DNA of 64,000 bases from positions 4,793,501 through 4,857,500 of the forward strand of contig CALZFC010000020.1 in the NCBI GenBank assembly GCA_945643635.1, in the 5' to 3' direction. This document shows, in pieces, positions 1 through 11,340 of the stretch; the stretch's first letter is position 1, and each line of letters opens with the position of its first letter. The translations under genes were made by a program, and so were the position numbers. Under the pieces are notes generated by a model, which saw only the letters and a program-made list of their open reading frames with translations, made no database searches and was not told where the DNA came from. This stretch comes from Allodiplogaster sudhausi. Lineage: Eukaryota; Nematoda; Chromadorea; Rhabditida; Diplogasteridae.

Positions 1-76
1 TTCAGCTTTCAGAAGCTATGGCATTGAATTGAAGTAAAAAAAATCTCTATAACTCTATCGCTTTCTTTCTCTCTCC

Positions 77-121
<45 letters not shown>

Positions 122-286
122 TCCAGCGAACTCAATGCTGGCGAAGTCTGTTCTTCTAACGCTCCCGCCCTCCTCCTTGATCTCCTCCACCCTGTGCAAC
201 AACTATCTCTCTGTCTCTCTGCCTCTCTCTCTCTCTCTCTGTCTCTCTGTCTCTCCCTTTCTCTCTGTCCCTCTCTTTCCCTTTCT

Positions 287-327
<41 letters not shown>

Positions 328-586
328 TCTCTCTCTCCCTCTCTCTCTTTCTCCTTCCAGTCAATTCAATGCTGGCGAAGTCTGTTCTTCCAACGCTCCC
401 GCTCTCCTCCTTGATCTCCTCCTCCTCCCCCTGTCAGGCTGAGGCCACTCGCTCCCTTTGCTCTACCACCTATCCCTCGACCTTTGATAGGTATATAAGC
501 GACCCGTTAAAGAGCGCTGCATGCGTTACGATTGTTCTTTACTTCCCATTCTACACTGTTGCATGTCTCGCTTGCTCTCTCTCTCT

Positions 587-621
<35 letters not shown>

Positions 622-890
622 AAGGCTGTCGAAGTCTCTTCTTCCTCCGTTCTGCCGTCCTCCATGATCTCCTCCAGCCTTTGCTACAATCTTTCTACCT
701 CTCTCTCTCTGCCTCTCTCTCTCTCTCTGTCTCTGACGCTTTCTCCTTCTCTCTGCCTCTCTTTCTCTTTCTCTCTTTCACTTTCTCTCTCTCTCTCTCT
801 CTCTCTCTTTCTTCCAGCTAACTCCACACAGGCGTAGTCTCTTCATCTCATGCCCTCCTCTTTGATCTCCTCCACCCTTGCAACTCTCTG
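1..890. repeat. CT-rich tract holding four diverged copies of an exon-like tandem unit
   Basis: The stretch is mostly (CT)n microsatellite. Four copies of a unit of about 60 bp lie in it, near 124-190, 360-428, 620-690 and 820-885, spaced 205-250 bp. Copies 1 and 2 are nearly identical (AATGCTGGCGAAGTCTGTTC, then TCCTCCTTGATCTCCTCC); copies 3 and 4 have diverged and carry indels. At least three begin right after a splice-acceptor-like CTTCCAG or CTCAAG. They may be duplicated upstream exons of the Nse1-like gene or a local minisatellite. No single reading frame is kept in all four, so I do not call coding sequence. Confidence 0.6.
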
Positions 891-938
891 CTTAACTTCT
901 TGCTTACTTGTGATTACATATAACATATTATAGCTTCC

Positions 939-1008
939 ATGACGGACACGCAGTTCGATGCTGAGCGAGCTGCAGAGCGTGCTGCAGCCCGAGGACTCTT
1001 CGGTCAGT

Positions 1009-1083
<75 letters not shown>

Positions 1084-1503
1084 GAGAGAGAGAGAAATAG
1101 GGGAACGAGAATCTAAATTGTTTCCTCCCCTCCCTCTCCCAAATCAGTCAAGTTTTTCCGCGGTTCTTACTATGACATCTTTTTCATTCTTTTAGGCTCG
1201 ACGCTGCTCTTGAAGCTAGGCGTCGGTACGTTCAACAGCGGTCAGTCAAATAGTCGTTCAGAGTCTCCATTTTCTAACCTTATGGATAGTTTTGTTAAAA
1301 GACTCAGTTTGTTCCTAATGGGTACTATTTCAGCCGACCGGATGGCCGTCGCAGACCTCACTTGCGGCTCTTGTTCCGTGAGGATCCGCATATCGGTGGG
1401 AGTGCTGTGTTGCCTCGCATGTCAGGACATCATCTCGTGCTAAAGGTTGGCTCTCTTTCTCACTATCTCTCTATCTATCTTTCTCGCTATCTCTCTTCCT
1501 CTA

Positions 1504-1535
<32 letters not shown>

Positions 1536-1912
1536 AGTGAAACTTGTGGAGTGATTAATAAGACAAGGCAAAATTAGCAAATAGGGATCACATCTCTCTG
1601 TCTTTTCCTTCTCTCGCTCTCTCTCTCTTCTATTTTTTCAGTCTTCTCTCTCTCTCTCTCATTCTCGTTCTATTCGATTTCTCTTTCTCTCTCAGCCATT
1701 CTCTTCTCTTTTCTCCCTTTCTCTCCCATTTCAGTAAATTTACATTACATAAGTGTTGTTCTAGCTGCTTCTACCACATCCGTCCCACCCAGTGCCCGAA
1801 GTGCTCTGATCGATGGACCGAGCAAGCTGATTTCCCGGGACCGTGTCAAAACAGCAACGACATTTGCGCTAAAAGTGTCGTAACTTTCTTCATTGTTATC
1901 GCAGACGGATAA
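939..1912 (+). CDS. Nse1-like RING subunit of the SMC5/6 complex, C-terminal part
   Basis: Exons 939-1002, 1196-1225 (or to 1240), 1334-1436 and 1735-1912 join in phase. They give a C-terminal variant RING: CGSC, CLAC after 12 residues, then LHKC, CSSC and CPKCSDRW. The Nse1 family ends in the same arrangement (CxxC..CxxC..HxxC..CPxCxDxW), with Gly-x-x-(I/L)LE about 20 residues ahead; here GSTLLLKL sits at that place. Nse1 works with a MAGE-type Nse3 partner as E3 ligase module of SMC5/6 in DNA repair. Family members are about 250 residues, so the winged-helix part is missing; upstream exons may lie in or left of the CT-rich tract. The donor used after 1436 (CTC|gtgcta) is chosen because it alone restores the ring. 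The last codons and stop (TAA 1910-1912) come from an inserted MITE. Confidence 0.55.
1013..1094. repeat. (GA)n microsatellite
   Basis: Almost pure AG dinucleotides in the first Nse1 intron. Confidence 0.95.
1829..1836. repeat. Target site duplication, left copy (GATTTCCC)
   Basis: Eight bases identical to 2153-2160, directly flanking the terminal inverted repeats of the MITE. This copy is in the Nse1 reading frame as Asp-Phe-Pro. Confidence 0.9.
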
Positions 1913-2152
1913 AATTAGCACCAATCAATTTCTCTTTACAAGACCTATCCAACGATAGCACTTTTGTGACTGAAGTTTAAAAATTTCGAATTTTCAACTT
2001 TTTTGCCTGCTGTCCAAGAACTGCGAAACCTATATGGTTCAATTCATCTCAATGAGAGCAATCGCGCGGAATATTGGTTGAACCGGTACAATCACCCTGA
2101 ACAAAGTTATGGGATCTTTGCGCAAATGTCGTTGCTGTTTTGACACGGTCCC
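1837..2152. mobile_element. MITE, hAT-like, 316 bp, inserted in the last Nse1 coding exon
   Basis: The first 33 bases (1837-1869, starting GGGACCGTGTCAAAACAGC) are the exact reverse complement of the last 33 (2120-2152). Both sides are flanked by GATTTCCC (1829-1836 and 2153-2160), an 8-bp target site duplication. Eight-bp duplications are typical of hAT elements. There is no transposase ORF inside, so this is a non-autonomous element. The repeats are perfect, which suggests a young insertion. Confidence 0.93.
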
Positions 2153-2160
2153 GATTTCCC
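2153..2160. repeat. Target site duplication, right copy (GATTTCCC)
   Basis: Second copy of the duplicated target. Past it the ancestral exon appears to go on for about 17 codons before a TGA near 2215. Confidence 0.9.
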
Positions 2161-2334
2161 ACACGGCCAACTCGACAGCTCGCTTAACCAAATCGTCGTC
2201 GCCAAGTTCAGTTGAGCTTAATCGAGTACGTACGTTGGCAAGATCACGAGTGGCCTGGCCAAGGACTCGTCAACCCTTCTAGCTGAGCCCTTTTAATGAA
2301 TCAGCCTGCTATATATAGTTAGAGGTCCAGTTTA

Positions 2335-2580
2335 GATTAGAAATTCTTCCCATTGTGTCCCATATTCGTATAGGCAGTTTTCACTTAGAATTAGAATGTC
2401 GTCTACGGTATGTTAGTTTGTACAAACCTGATGAGTTGTCATCTTTCATAATACCCAGTGGCTAAGTATTCTCGACTTTTCTTTCAGGTCTATGACAGTT
2501 GCCTGAAGAATATGCTACACTGACAAATGGTGTTTTAAGCTTAGAACTACTTATTTCCCGCCCTACACGACTTTATACAA
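2335..2580. repeat. Diverged dispersed repeat, copy 1
   Basis: Aligns over about 230 bp with 12408-12645. Best conserved are GCAGTTTTCAC (2374 on), CTGATGAGTTGTCATCTTTC (2428-2447), AATACCCAGTGGCTAA (2450-2465), TATGACAG near 2493 and CTACACGACT near 2562. GATGA..TCATC could form a small hairpin, which copy 2 keeps through a G.U pair. No ORF is conserved. It could be an old MITE or a structured RNA. Confidence 0.65.
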
Positions 2581-3560
2581 CACTATATTCTATTATTGTC
2601 TCTTCCTCTACTTTTCTTTTCTTTTGCTCTATAATTCGCGACTGACATTAATCAGATAAATAGCACATCGCCGGCAACAACTATTTGTTGTTTCCTTGAA
2701 GCCTCATAGAACACGAGGAAGCTGAACTCGTTATATTTTAGCAGGAATTGGTCAGAGTGCTGAAAATAACAATCTAAATATATATATATAAAAAAAATGA
2801 AAGGCGGAACACGAATGCGAGCGAGGTAAGGCTGTCGCGGTAGCACGGCGCAATTTTTGAAGTGCACCACGGCAAATAGTAATATAAACTAATACACCCA
2901 TACACCCATGGGTGTATATTGCAATATTTAGGTGAATAGGTGTAAATTGCTATTTGCCGTGCACCAAAGCGCGAATATTTTCTTTCAAACAGTTCTTTCA
3001 ATTGCCGTGAATATTCCTTGATTTTTTTTCGGTTGTAATTCTTGCTTGTTTTCGCTGTTAGGTTAATATTTTTTTCATAGAAAGAGAGATCGGGTGGAGC
3101 AATGTCTGCAGAAGAAGATGCATCGAGAAGGGAAAATGTTCCCCTATTGGAGACTCCCTGTTTGTTTTCGTCCTTTGTTTTGTATTCAGTTTGTTAAACA
3201 AAACTGCAATGTTCGAAGCCTTCAGACAGCAAGGGTCAAGCCATTCGCCACACTGCCGATTCATTCGAAGCCTTCCTTCACTTGATTCTCGAACACTGCG
3301 AGCAATTTGTTAGCAATTCGTTCATTCATTTATCTTCGCATTCATTACTATTATTTCTTCAGTCAACAATGATGCTATTTTTGCAGCGCGCCAAAGTCCG
3401 TCAAGGCGGTAGATCTGCTCGAACATTGCTCTCAGTTCACTCAACAACTCTTCTGAATCGCCTGAAGACACTTTTGATTCATTCTCTCAACAAGTTTGTC
3501 ATTGTTTGTTTGATTGTGAAATGTATTAACGAGTGTTTCCTTCCTTGAAGAGTCTACGGA
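2581..3560. other. Gap between the Nse1-like and MTFR genes
   Basis: AT-rich spacer containing the palindrome at 2862-2965. A possible short first exon reads MSAEEDASRR from an ATG near 3102, and a basic stretch (3388-3500) follows a TTTGCAG. Either could be 5' exons of the MTFR gene but no chain of frames settles it. Confidence 0.3.
2862..2965. repeat. Small palindromic MITE-like element
   Basis: Imperfect inverted arms GTGCACCACGGCAAATAG (2862-2879) and CTATTTGCCGTGCACC (2950-2965) surround a perfect 16-bp palindrome TACACCCATGGGTGTA (2901-2916). The similarity of the arms continues inwards (TAATATAAACTAATACACC against AATTTACACCTATTCACC reversed). The whole unit could fold into one long hairpin. 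Confidence 0.7.
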
Positions 3561-5761
3561 ATGAACCGCCCACCGATGAATATAACACTGCACGCAGAGG
3601 CCATGCTGAGCGAGTTGGAGGAGCTGGAGCCGCCCGTTCCAACGAATTCCCTCGCAGATTTATCACGGGTGCTTCTCGAAGATTGTGATGGCCATGGTTG
3701 GTTGTGTAATTCCATTTACTTTCTGCTAGAGGATCTCAAAAGTATACATTTATGCTAAAATATGCTTACATGTGCTTAAACAGTGTTTAATGAAAGCTTT
3801 TTTTCGGCGTTCTTCGTGGAGTCCTGATCCAACCTTGGAAGCGAATCCCTCGCAGAGAACGAGGTCTGAAAACGGAGGAATCCGACTCTTCGTGGTCTCA
3901 GTTCCAACTCTACAATCAGCCCTTCTCTATTGACGATGACTTTGAACGGTCTTCGCTACACAGCACAACAATCGCCACTGAGAGACAGGCTAGCAAATTA
4001 CGAAAATTATGCCGATGAAGTCACTGAAGAAAACATCTTTAATAGGCGAATTTGGAAGCAGAACTGGCACTTCTGACGAGGCAGATGAATGCACTGCTCA
4101 GAGCTCAGGTTAGGAGGATGAGGATATTGCATCTTGGATAGGGTTTACATGTTTGCAAGGAACCAACTCTTATAGTGGTTGTGAACTGATTGATCTTTTA
4201 TTTTTACTTTTCAAAATGAGATCCTTGGATGACGAGTAATGGAGATTTAAGTTGTTCATTCTATACTTCTTTTCTCGTCGTCTTTATACATTTACTGTCC
4301 TGTGTGCTGAGAATGAAAAAAAAATGTTTTGTGTTAATCTAAACTTATATTAAAAGGGTTCATTCAGTTATTTTTCTTCTAGATGTATTCATCTCCTATT
4401 TAGTCAGTGAAATGTGACAACACAAGTGTTCGTGATTCGCCCCCTTCGCGTGTTCTCTCTCGCGAGAGTTCCCTGCCAATTCTCCACGATGACTCCTCTT
4501 CCATTAACTCATCGCCCATTTACGAAGTTGTTGTTGAGTGCCTGAAGAGCATGAGATGTTTGTGTTTCAACGAGAAATAAGTAATGTTCAGAAGTCTTTT
4601 CGCTCGAGCAGCAGAGTCGCTGCTCCGCCTCCTCCTCCTCCCCCTCCTCCGCCTCCGCCTCCACCGCCCCCACCCCCACCTCCGCTTACTACCTCGAAAG
4701 TCACGTCTCAAGCGGGATATAAGGTTAGCAATGAAAACGATTGCCCAAGCCTATGTTTTGCTGGGTGATGAAGCAAGTTGCATATCTGATAATTCCTTTG
4801 AAGATGTTGCAGTGTTTTAATAGACCTCATTTTTGCGAGGGGCATTCCAGAAAAGATCCTGCGGAAAAAGGATCCTCCGAAAAATGCATAAAAACACTCG
4901 AATTCAACCTATTAGTATGTTTTTTTGCAAAAAGGACCTGTACCTACCTTGTTTTTGGAAGTGGACCCTTTCGATAAGAAAGAAACATTTAAAGCGAGAG
5001 GACATGCAAACACTGTGATGTCGTTTTAGATGACTCTGGCCGAAGAGCTCGCCGCTGTCCAGGAGAGAAAGCGACAGCAGACGAAAGGTGATGATGAGGA
5101 AGCAGAGGTAAGAAAGAAGATTGGCTAGCTGTTGGTGGATATTTGTACTGTTGCAGTCGTCTTCATCGTCGCGTGAGGGGAGCGAGCATCGAGTGGAGAT
5201 CCCAAGGAGTAATCCTCGTCCAAGCGAGCGAGATCTCATTGGAGTACAACTCAAAAAGAGTAGCATGCCACGGTGAGTTGCTCGGAAGGCAACACTCTCA
5301 GGACATATCCTAAACCATTCCCTTTCTTATCCTCTTTCTCTCGGTTCTCAAGCTTTCTTGCCTTTTGTAATACAACTCTGATTGTATAGTTGAATATATT
5401 TTATATCAGATCTCCCGGCGGAACTCCCTTGAGACAGAGACCATTCAAGGGTGGTGGCGACAGCATTGGGGAGGCACTCCTGAGGAAATTCGCGACTATC
5501 CACCAGAACGAAGCGGAAGATGAGCTGGTTTGAGATATCAACTGTTTCTTTTTCCTCATTTTGGATTACTAAAGAGACTAGCAATATGGATAGAACTAAT
5601 GTATTTGAATGAGTTTCTCTATTTCTAATATGCTCTTAGTTATTTAACTGATTTTGTTTTATTGTTAATGGAATAGCCTGATATGATTCCAGGCCGCCGA
5701 AGACGATAGTTGGACGGAAGACAATGACGAAGACTTTCATGTTGGGTCTGCATCCATCTAG
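3561..5761 (+). CDS. Mitochondrial fission regulator (MTFR1/MTFR2) homologue
   Basis: Exons to 4108, then 4408-4526, 4592-4723, 5030-5107, 5157-5272, 5410-5527 and 5693-5761 (stop TAG) join in phase. In order they give a Ser-rich stretch, about twenty prolines, LAEELAAVQERKRQ, then DLIGVQLKKS, RSPGGTPLRQRP and GEALLRKFA, and an acidic tail. This matches the MTFR C-terminal half: proline run, a helix ending in basic residues, SPGGTP, and an ALKRKFA-like helix. MTFR proteins sit at mitochondria and promote fission. The region 3561-4108 has several open frames (one starts MNRPPMNITLHAE at 3561) and the first exons and start codon are unresolved. Confidence 0.7.
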
Positions 5762-6195
5762 CTGAGATCTCGCTTACTTTTGTTGCTCGCCGCTTTAAGC
5801 TTTTATTTCAGTCTTTCATTCATGGTAAAATGCCATATTTTGAGGACACGGACGCGTTTTGTATTATTTTACTTTTATTTGATTTTTAAAACCTTAGAAT
5901 ACGTTCAGTGCGATTTTAGAAGTGCATCGCGTTAATTGTCTTGTTATTTCTCCTCTCAAATTCCGTTTTTACTTGTAGTGCTACTTGCTTCTTTTTTTTA
6001 TATTTAAGCGATAAACACCCTTTTTGGAGTCGAATTGAAGAAATGTGGGAACGGTTATGTACCGTTTGAAATATCATAGTTGAATAATTTTCATAGTGGG
6101 AGAAGCTTTCATATCTCAACAAAAGGGGCTGCATTCGTATCCTAAAGGCGGGGTAAGGCCGCTCGGTTGTGCAGGATGTCGTTGGAAATAAGACT

Positions 6196-9100
6196 ATGAA
6201 TTTGGTCTTTCTTCAAAAAGTGCTTGATAAAGAGTGGGACTCCGTACAGATGAGAATTCCGCGAACTAGACCAGCTCCGAGGAGCATCTCAAGGATTGTG
6301 ACGGAGGCTTTTGAAGAAACGAACACGGCTGCTGAGGAAACAAAGGCGGAATGTCTTGTTAGTTTGCTGGTGGCCGATTCACTTCATTTCTTTGGCCACT
6401 TCGTTTCAGCTTTTCACATCATTTGAACGGGTAGCGCGCGGTGGACTCTACTTCAAAGAAAAGAATAAGAAGAAGGTTTTTCGAATTATATTCGAAAGTC
6501 ACTTTGCCAATGAAGAATATTCTTAACTTAAGAAAACGGAGAAACGTCGAGTTGAGCTTGAGAGGAGAATAGCAGAGGATGAAGAGGAGGGGACTGTCAT
6601 CATGGTTAGCACCCAATTCGACGATGAAGCTAAGTGCGCAGCTTGTAATCAAGAGGTATTTATCATTCTCTCTCTCTCTCTCACTCTCACTCTCACTCTC
6701 ACTCACGTCTCTATCTTTATATCCTCGTGCCACCACAGTTTCTCCCTTCGTTTTCCGGAAATCTAATAATCCCTTTTTGAGTGTGACGAATTGCCGAGCC
6801 TAATCATCGAGAAACGTGGTAAGCGTCAAAAATATGTGGACAAGAAGTTGGTTCCCATGAGCGAGGAGGAGGAGGCTTTGCAGAAGAAGAAATTCAACGG
6901 TAACACTTTAACTCTTTGATTGGGCTGTCCCGTTTGCGATCCTTGATTTGACTATTTTAGAGGAAGGCAAAGCTGGCGCGGAGAAGCGGAGAGCACCGCT
7001 TCGGCAGAAAAGTTTGATCTTTCTGAAATTACTTGGCTACTATTTTATTTAGTATTTGTCAATAGCTACTCCTTTTTATAGCTCTCTATTTTAACTGATG
7101 TTTTGTGCTCCTATAATAAATCTTTAGATGCTGCGAGATCTAACGAGATCCTGGCTCCGTTACTCTTGGAGGGAAGAGGAAGCGAGGCCAATGGGAGCGA
7201 AAGTTGTGAAGAGAGCAGCGAGAGCGAGGTGGAACAGGATGATCAGGGAATGCTAGCAGAGTCTCATCTACATTCAATTCGTCCTTCTATATCAGCTTCT
7301 TGTATGTTTGTTCCTCTCATTTATCCTTTTGTTAAAGATTCTTTGTTTTCTCTGAAATATTTCTTACCGCTAGTGAATACGATTACCCAGCTGTTATCAA
7401 AAGTCCTTCTGGTTTTACAGATTCACTCAATCATATCGATATGGAATCCTTCTTGTGGAATATCAATAAACGGCGGACGATTGAAGCGGAAGAGAAAGTA
7501 GAAGAACGAAATAGTGTGGAAGGAGAGGAGACGGCAGACAGGAAGAGCCAAGTGAGCTGCATGAGAAAGAATGCGAGTGTCTCTTCGGTCTCCGGATCCA
7601 TTTGCTGAACGTTTAGCCAAGTTTCCACCGGACAACAACCAGCAGCGAGCAGAGAGTGAACACAGCAATTGCGGCAGATGATTCTGACACTGAGTCCACC
7701 GGGTCGTTGCGTTCTCTCACCGAGCCACAGCAAGTGAGAGATTTTACGCTTCCGAATAATTCAACACTAGCTAGAATTTTTTAATTGTTATTGTTATTAC
7801 TATGAGTTTTTGATTTATGTTTGAAAACGATTTAGGCTTGTGATCAGCAGAAGAGCAGAAGCAGCAAGTCATCGACTATTTCGCGTGACACAATCCGGGA
7901 ATCCTCTTTATCGTCGTCATCTTCTTCACTTCTTTCTTCAGCTAAACCCAGAAAGGTAAAACTGGATTTCCTCCGATGCCTATTTATTAGATAGTTTGGA
8001 TATTTAGCAAAGTATCCGGCGAACGACCAGCGGGCACTCAACCAAGACAGCAACTGCTGCAGAGGACGAAGGCTGGGAATCCACAGTATCCTCGCTGCAA
8101 TCTCTCAACGAGCAGCAAGAAGTGATTGGACTTTGTATTATTCGACTCTGACTACATCATACCTGAAATATTTCCTCTCTTCATCTTTTTAGACTTCCAA
8201 TCGCCGATCGGAGAGAAATGGCAAGACGTCGACTCTTTCGAGCAGCAGCCTCCGAGAATCCGTCGTGCCAATTTCATCCATCTCACAAATATTGACCAGC
8301 CAAAGAGAGGAGGTATTGCATTTGGAAGTAACTTCTTTGAGTATCTGATACCTGACTTTAAATAAACAGCCTCCGATTGTTTGTTTGATTTGTCAGGTGT
8401 AGAATACGTTTATTTATTATTTTAAGGAAGGAGTGGTTGAAAAACGAGTTCGACGTGGTGCCCGCACGGTTCCTCAGCCAACGAAGAGTGAAGCAGCAGC
8501 ACGGCCTAACAGAAGAGTCAAGACAATTGGCACCAATGGAGCGGCCGAAATGCCGGCAGGAAGTCTGCGGCGTTTTTCGCCAAGTCATCATTCGTCTGCA
8601 TCTGCTTCCAGTCTTGAAGGGGTAAGAGGTTGTTTATACTGGAAGGGAATATCAAGCTATCAATGGGGTCTGTCTAATTTAAACCGAATCTCAGGCAGAT
8701 GAAAATAGGGAAGATGCTGGCCCGAATTCGCTGTCTACCTCTCCACGGACTGTCTCCAGTACGCACGGCAGAATTGATGTTAGCTTCATTATCTTCTCTC
8801 ACTCTCTCTCTCTCTCTCTCTCTCTTGCTCCCTATGACTCGCTTCTCTCTTGCATTATTTCTTTTTCTTTAACTTTGATTGGAAATGAGCAATTTTGGTT
8901 TAGATTGCGAAAGAGCGGTCGACGGGCACTGAAGACGTGGCAATGCCGTTGCCTCTTCATTGTTCTACGCCATGCGACAAGGTTGATTGGCATTCTGTTT
9001 TAGTTAGAACTGGCTTGATCTGTTTGATGTTCCTGTTCTTGCAGCCGAAGAGTCGCGAGAGCCGCTTGGACATCCACGGGGATGTGGAAATGCTGTCGAT

Positions 9101-9288
9101 GAGTCCAATCCAAGGAGAAGCCAATGAGAAGCGAGTCCTGGTTTATGAGGAAGAAAAAGAAGCTGCAGAGGACGGGCACGAGGGAGGCGACGGGCACGTG
9201 GAAAGCCTGGCCAGTCAGATCAACCAGTCTATGAAGCTCGCTGATGAGTTGTGCCACGAGGAGTCGTCGCAGCATACGATGGTTGGAT

Positions 9289-9343
<55 letters not shown>

Positions 9344-11299
9344 GAGAGGGGGAGAGAAAGAGAGATGGAATGAGAGAGAGAGAGAACATAACACCAATGT
9401 TGCAGGGTGTTTCGATGAATCGCTCTTACATTGGATACTCGCTGATGGTAGGCTGCAATTTACTGTCACTACGGTTTTCATTAGCGCAATTTCAAATATT
9501 TCAATATAAATTCTAGAATTAGGATGTTCTTGTCGATTATTTAAACGGGGAAGGATATTCCTAGGGACCATGCTTGATCACTTTTCAGAGCAAAAACCTA
9601 TATCTTATTTAGGGTTAGCAAGGTCGCCAACTTATTTCGCTCATTTTGAATATCTCCTCTGACCCCATTGTCACTGTTACCCGGTCTTGGGTGTCGTTAT
9701 CTAAAAAAAAAGTAAAAAACTTTTTTTATTAATTAATTTATTCTATTAATGTTTAGGAACAATCAAATGTCCCCACGAGTCGCAAGTGCTCACTGACGGG
9801 CCGGCCCGAGTCTGCTCTGAAGCAGAACATCTCGCAGATGGCCACTGAGGTTGCTGAATTCTGTCTGTCTCTTTCCCCATTCTCTCTCTTTCTTTCTCTC
9901 TCTCTCTCCCTCTCTCTCTTTCTCTCTTTCTCTCTCTCTCTCACCCTCCACTACCTGATTTCCTGTCTGATGGTCATTCGAAAAGAATTTAGTGCGGAGA
10001 TGCGCCTCCCTTCTACCTGCGGGGATACAGAGGACGACTCGGCTCTCCATTCGACGAACTCCTCTTCGTAATCGAGACAGATGTCGTCGAACAGTGGAGC
10101 GACGTCTTGCCAAGGAAGTAAGCTAAACTTTATATTTGGAATAGAATAAAAACTATTATATTCTAAATAAGCGTAATATTGATACTGAAAAAAGGAATGA
10201 TTGAAGAACTTCGATTCATGCTTTGTCTTGTCTCCTAATTTATCAGGCGGTCTGGCGTGGTCAAGAAGCTTGGCGAAGGCACATACGGCGAGGTCTTCTC
10301 CATGAAGGTCGACGGTGTTCCTTCTGCCGTCAAGGTCTCTTGCCCCTTTCCATTTTCGTATTTCATTACTCTCGATATAGTTGGTTTCTTCCTACTTGTC
10401 GTTGCAAACTTTTCAGATTATTCCGTTCGAAGTGGACAAGGAAGTGAGGATGAATGGGGATCGAGTGATGAGTGCCGAGGAGGTTTTGCCTGAGGTTAGA
10501 ATTATGAGCTTCAAACTATATGAGTGCCTGCCGAATTCAACGGACTGTCCATGTTTATATTAAAAAACCCTTTCTTATGATGGCAAGGGATCTAATTTGC
10601 TCGAATTAACTAAAGGAAGGGAGAAGTGGTCATAGAGAAAGAGAGAGAGAAAGCTTTCTAGAAAGAGAATTTATATGATGAAGTTAGAAATGATGATGGG
10701 GACCCATTTTCACCTTTTTCAGATTTTGATTACTCGGGAGCTGGCGAAGCTGAATAACACTGCATTCACCTTCAGTTGTGCTTCGTTCGTTCCCCTCATC
10801 TCAGCTCACGTTGTCAGAGGTAGATTCTATGGGTTTTTTTCTCTTGCTTTCGTGTACATTTAAGTGGTATATTTCTCAATATCATGACATTTCTAACCCT
10901 AACAGTAAGTTTTTTGTATAATAGAATTTTTCCTATGTTGTAAATTCACACTATGAAGGAGAGGATACTATTTTGTAAGCAGCTTGCGTCATGATTGAAG
11001 ACCGTCTTGGTGTAGTTGTGGAGGATGAAGAGGCCTCCTCCCATTGCAGGCTGCTACCCTCCGTTTCTCCTGGAGGAGTGGGATCGCTTCAAAGAAGAGA
11101 ACGACGAGGAGAGATGCCAGAACGAGCGGCCCTCCAACTACGCCCAGCCAGACACTCACTTCCTCGTCATTGCACTCGGACTCGGAGGAGTCGATGTCGA
11201 GCAGTTCCGGGTATGTATTTACTCGCTATCTACAGTTTATTTAACTTCTGCCTCTCTCCTTCTCTCCCCCCCCAATCTCTCTCTTCTTCTTCTTCTTCT

Positions 11300-11340
<41 letters not shown>

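Noticed and set aside
135..837. Long Ser/Leu ORFs, and the Arg/Glu ORFs opposite similar tracts elsewhere
   Set aside because: These are translations of (CT)n and (GA)n repeats, open only because such repeats lack stops.
2428..2447. Hammerhead ribozyme core (CTGATGAG)
   Set aside because: The required GAAA and pairing stems I and III are absent in both copies of the repeat.
2397..2523. Mini gene MSSTVYDSCLKNMLH with one intron inside the dispersed repeat
   Set aside because: The splice sites and frame are not kept in the second copy at 12408-12645, so the ORF is likely chance.
10991..11049. Extension of haspin exon 11050-11210 upstream to an ATG at 10991
   Set aside because: The kinase frame needs the acceptor at 11049; the upstream frame differs and breaks the conserved VVRGCYPP junction.
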